Shown here in pieces: positions 5,644 to 6,842 of a stretch of 6,842 nt of DNA. A program made the translations under genes and the position numbers. The DNA is taken from contig JAFVXN010000031.1 of the NCBI GenBank assembly GCA_017501125.1, positions 1 to 6,842 of the forward strand. The letters are read 5' to 3'. Source of the DNA: Clostridia bacterium (lineage in GTDB: Bacteria; Bacillota; Clostridia; Christensenellales; Borkfalkiaceae). A model generated the notes under the pieces. The model saw only the letters and a program-made list of their open reading frames with translations, was not told the origin of the DNA and searched no databases. Numbering within the stretch: the stretch's first letter is position 1; each line of letters starts with the position of its first letter.

Positions 5644-6069
5644 ATGAAGACGGATATTGTAATCGTAGGTTGCGGCGTAGCAGGGCTGTATTGCGCGCTC
5701 AATCTACCCAGAGATAAGCATATCATCATCGTGACCAAAGACACGGCGCAAAACAGCGACTCCTTTTTGGCGCAAGGCGGCATATGCGTCTTAAAAGACG
5801 AAGAGGATTACGACAGTTTCTTTGAGGACACGATGCGCGCAGGGCATTACGAGAACAACGCGCAGTCGGTGGATATTATGATTCGTTCCTCTCGGGCGGT
5901 CATTGACGATTTGGTGGGCTACGGCGTCCGCTTTGAGAAAGAAGGGGAAGAGTTTGCCTATACGAAAGAGGGGGCGCACTCCAAGCCTCGTATCCTTTTC
6001 CACCAAGACGAAACGGGTAAAGAGATCACCTCTCACCTTTTGGAAGCGGTGCAAAAATTGCCTACGTGA
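5644..6069 (+). CDS. nadB: L-aspartate oxidase NadB, N-terminal part (interrupted by frameshift)
   Basis: N-terminal FAD-binding part of the flavoenzyme that oxidises L-aspartate to iminoaspartate for NadA. The Rossmann motif is VIVGCGVAGL with G9, G11 and G14. The flavin-contact SDSFLAQGGI (38-47) and GAHSKPRILFHQDETGKEI (110-128, with H112 and R116) are classical NadB blocks. The frame stops at TGA 6067-6069 after 141 residues, well short of the family length (more than 400), while the rest of the protein continues in the frame one base back. Start ATG 5644 is four bases after the nadA stop. The local ribosome site is weak (AGGA at 5638-5641 is too close, GGAG at 5624-5627 is far), so it probably relies on coupling to nadA translation. 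Confidence 0.93.
   Translation: MKTDIVIVGCGVAGLYCALNLPRDKHIIIVTKDTAQNSDSFLAQGGICVLKDEEDYDSFFEDTMRAGHYENNAQSVDIMIRSSRAVIDDLVGYGVRFEKEGEEFAYTKEGAHSKPRILFHQDETGKEITSHLLEAVQKLPT
6053..6063 (+). other. nadB: Frameshift site within nadB
   Basis: The protein continues from frame 1 to frame 0 here, equivalent to one missing base or a -1 slip. Two single-base restorations give sensible joins: one more A in the A5 run at 6053-6057 (Q-K-I-A-Y-V) or one more base beside CC at 6061-6062 (Q-K-L-P-Y-V). A homopolymer sequencing or assembly error is the simplest reading. A genuine mutation or a Lys-AAA slip is less likely. Confidence 0.85.
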
Positions 6070-6842
6070 CCCTCGTGGAAAACTACGCGATGGTGGATCT
6101 TATATGCGAAGACAACGTATGCTACGGCATTATCGGCAAGGACGCGGAGGGGAATTATTCCTGCGTGACGGCGGATTATACGGTGCTCGCGACGGGTGGT
6201 ATCGGCGGATTGTTCGTCCATTCCACCAACTATCGCCACCTGACGGGGGACGCGATTGCCCTCGCGATTAAATACGGTATAAAATTACAACATATCGACT
6301 ATATACAGATACACCCGACGACTTTTTATGAAAAGGAAGACGGCAGGGAGTTTTTGATATCGGAGTCGGTGAGAGGGGAAGGCGCGATATTGCTCAATTC
6401 CAAAGGCGAGCGATTCGTGGACGAATTGCAACCTCGAGACGTAGTGGCGGACGCGATTATGGCGGAGATGAAAAAGGAAGGGAGCAACCACGTTTGGTTG
6501 TCGATGGCGCCTATTCCCGAGGAAGAGATACGCACCCACTTCCCGCACATTTATCAGCACTGTTTAGAGGCGGGCTACGACGTGACCAAAGAGAGTATCC
6601 CCGTCGTTCCTTCCCAGCATTATTTTATGGGCGGTATCGACGTAGACGGGCATAGCGCGACCTCGATGGATAGGCTGTACGCGGTGGGAGAAACGGCGTG
6701 CAACGGCGTCCACGGTCGCAATCGTCTGGCGAGCAATTCGCTGCTCGAAAGTTTGGTTTTCGCCAAGCGCGCGGCAGGGAAAATCGTCGCCGAATATCAG
6801 CCGATTACCTCTTACAAAGAGGTAAAAATAGTCGAAAAGGAC
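6063..6842 (+). CDS. nadB: L-aspartate oxidase NadB, C-terminal part (frameshifted, runs off the right edge)
   Basis: Continuation of NadB, 260 codons without a stop to the window edge. Counting from TAC 6063: LATGGIGGLFVHSTN (42-56), the substrate-domain HIDYIQIHPTTFY (77-89), SESVRGEGA (100-108) with the active-site-region R104, GERFVDELQPRDVVA (115-129), SQHYFMGGI (184-192) and HGRNRLASNSLLESLVF (217-233). These are the strongest NadB/succinate-dehydrogenase-like signatures, so the half is under normal conservation and does not look decayed. It has no good start of its own; GTG 6066 and ATG 6090 lack convincing ribosome sites and would yield a protein without the FAD Rossmann segment. About 400 residues in all are present, so only the C-terminal tail is missing. 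nadC would be expected downstream. Confidence 0.94.

Noticed and set aside
5298..5783. Minus-strand open frame of 161 codons across the nadA/nadB junction
   Set aside because: It overlaps conserved NadA and NadB motifs on the plus strand and has no motif of its own.
6090..6842. Independent gene starting at ATG 6090
   Set aside because: The translation is the middle and C-terminal part of NadB, continuous in content with the frame ending at 6069; it lacks the FAD Rossmann segment and a ribosome site.

Overview
The window reads as a compact, almost wholly plus-strand stretch of a bacterial chromosome, most likely from an uncultured clostridial (Firmicutes/Bacillota-type) organism. That placement is an inference. 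It rests on AGGAG-type ribosome sites, very tight gene packing, a nadA-nadB order, a membrane-anchored hydrolase typical of Gram-positives and a short three-cysteine NadA; there is no marker gene. No rRNA, tRNA, CRISPR array or mobile element was seen.

Region 1 (1-4496) is one apparent operon of five genes whose 5' end lies outside the window. In order they are a PlsC-type acyltransferase, an AMP-forming acyl-activating enzyme, a free acyl carrier protein, an unusual fusion of an LRAT-like (NlpC/P60-type cysteine) domain to an Sfp-type 4'-phosphopantetheinyl transferase, and a membrane-anchored alpha/beta-hydrolase. The first four genes overlap each other by 4 to 20 bases and the fifth follows after 12 bases. 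Together they form a self-contained acyl-handling module. The fusion's transferase would arm the carrier protein, the ligase would activate a fatty acid and could load it on the carrier, and the PlsC protein and/or the LRAT cysteine would pass the acyl group to an acceptor. The hydrolase, predicted to face outward, could trim or turn over the product. The logic recalls E. coli Aas (acyltransferase plus acyl-ACP synthetase), but here it is split into separate genes, with a dedicated carrier and a second possible acyltransferase. The operon ends at a strong intrinsic terminator (4547-4576).

Region 2 (4497-4739) is a 243-base intergenic space. It holds that terminator, a 20-base AT-rich perfect inverted repeat, an imperfect 11-base direct repeat overlapping a -35 box, and a near-consensus sigma70/SigA promoter for the NAD genes.

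Region 3 (4740-6842) is the de novo NAD pathway. nadA (quinolinate synthase, all three cluster cysteines present) is followed 4 bases later by nadB (L-aspartate oxidase). As given, nadB is broken by a single-base frameshift near 6053-6063; both halves are well conserved and the second runs off the right edge.

The most interesting item is the LRAT-phosphopantetheinyl transferase fusion and the acyl-relay operon around it.
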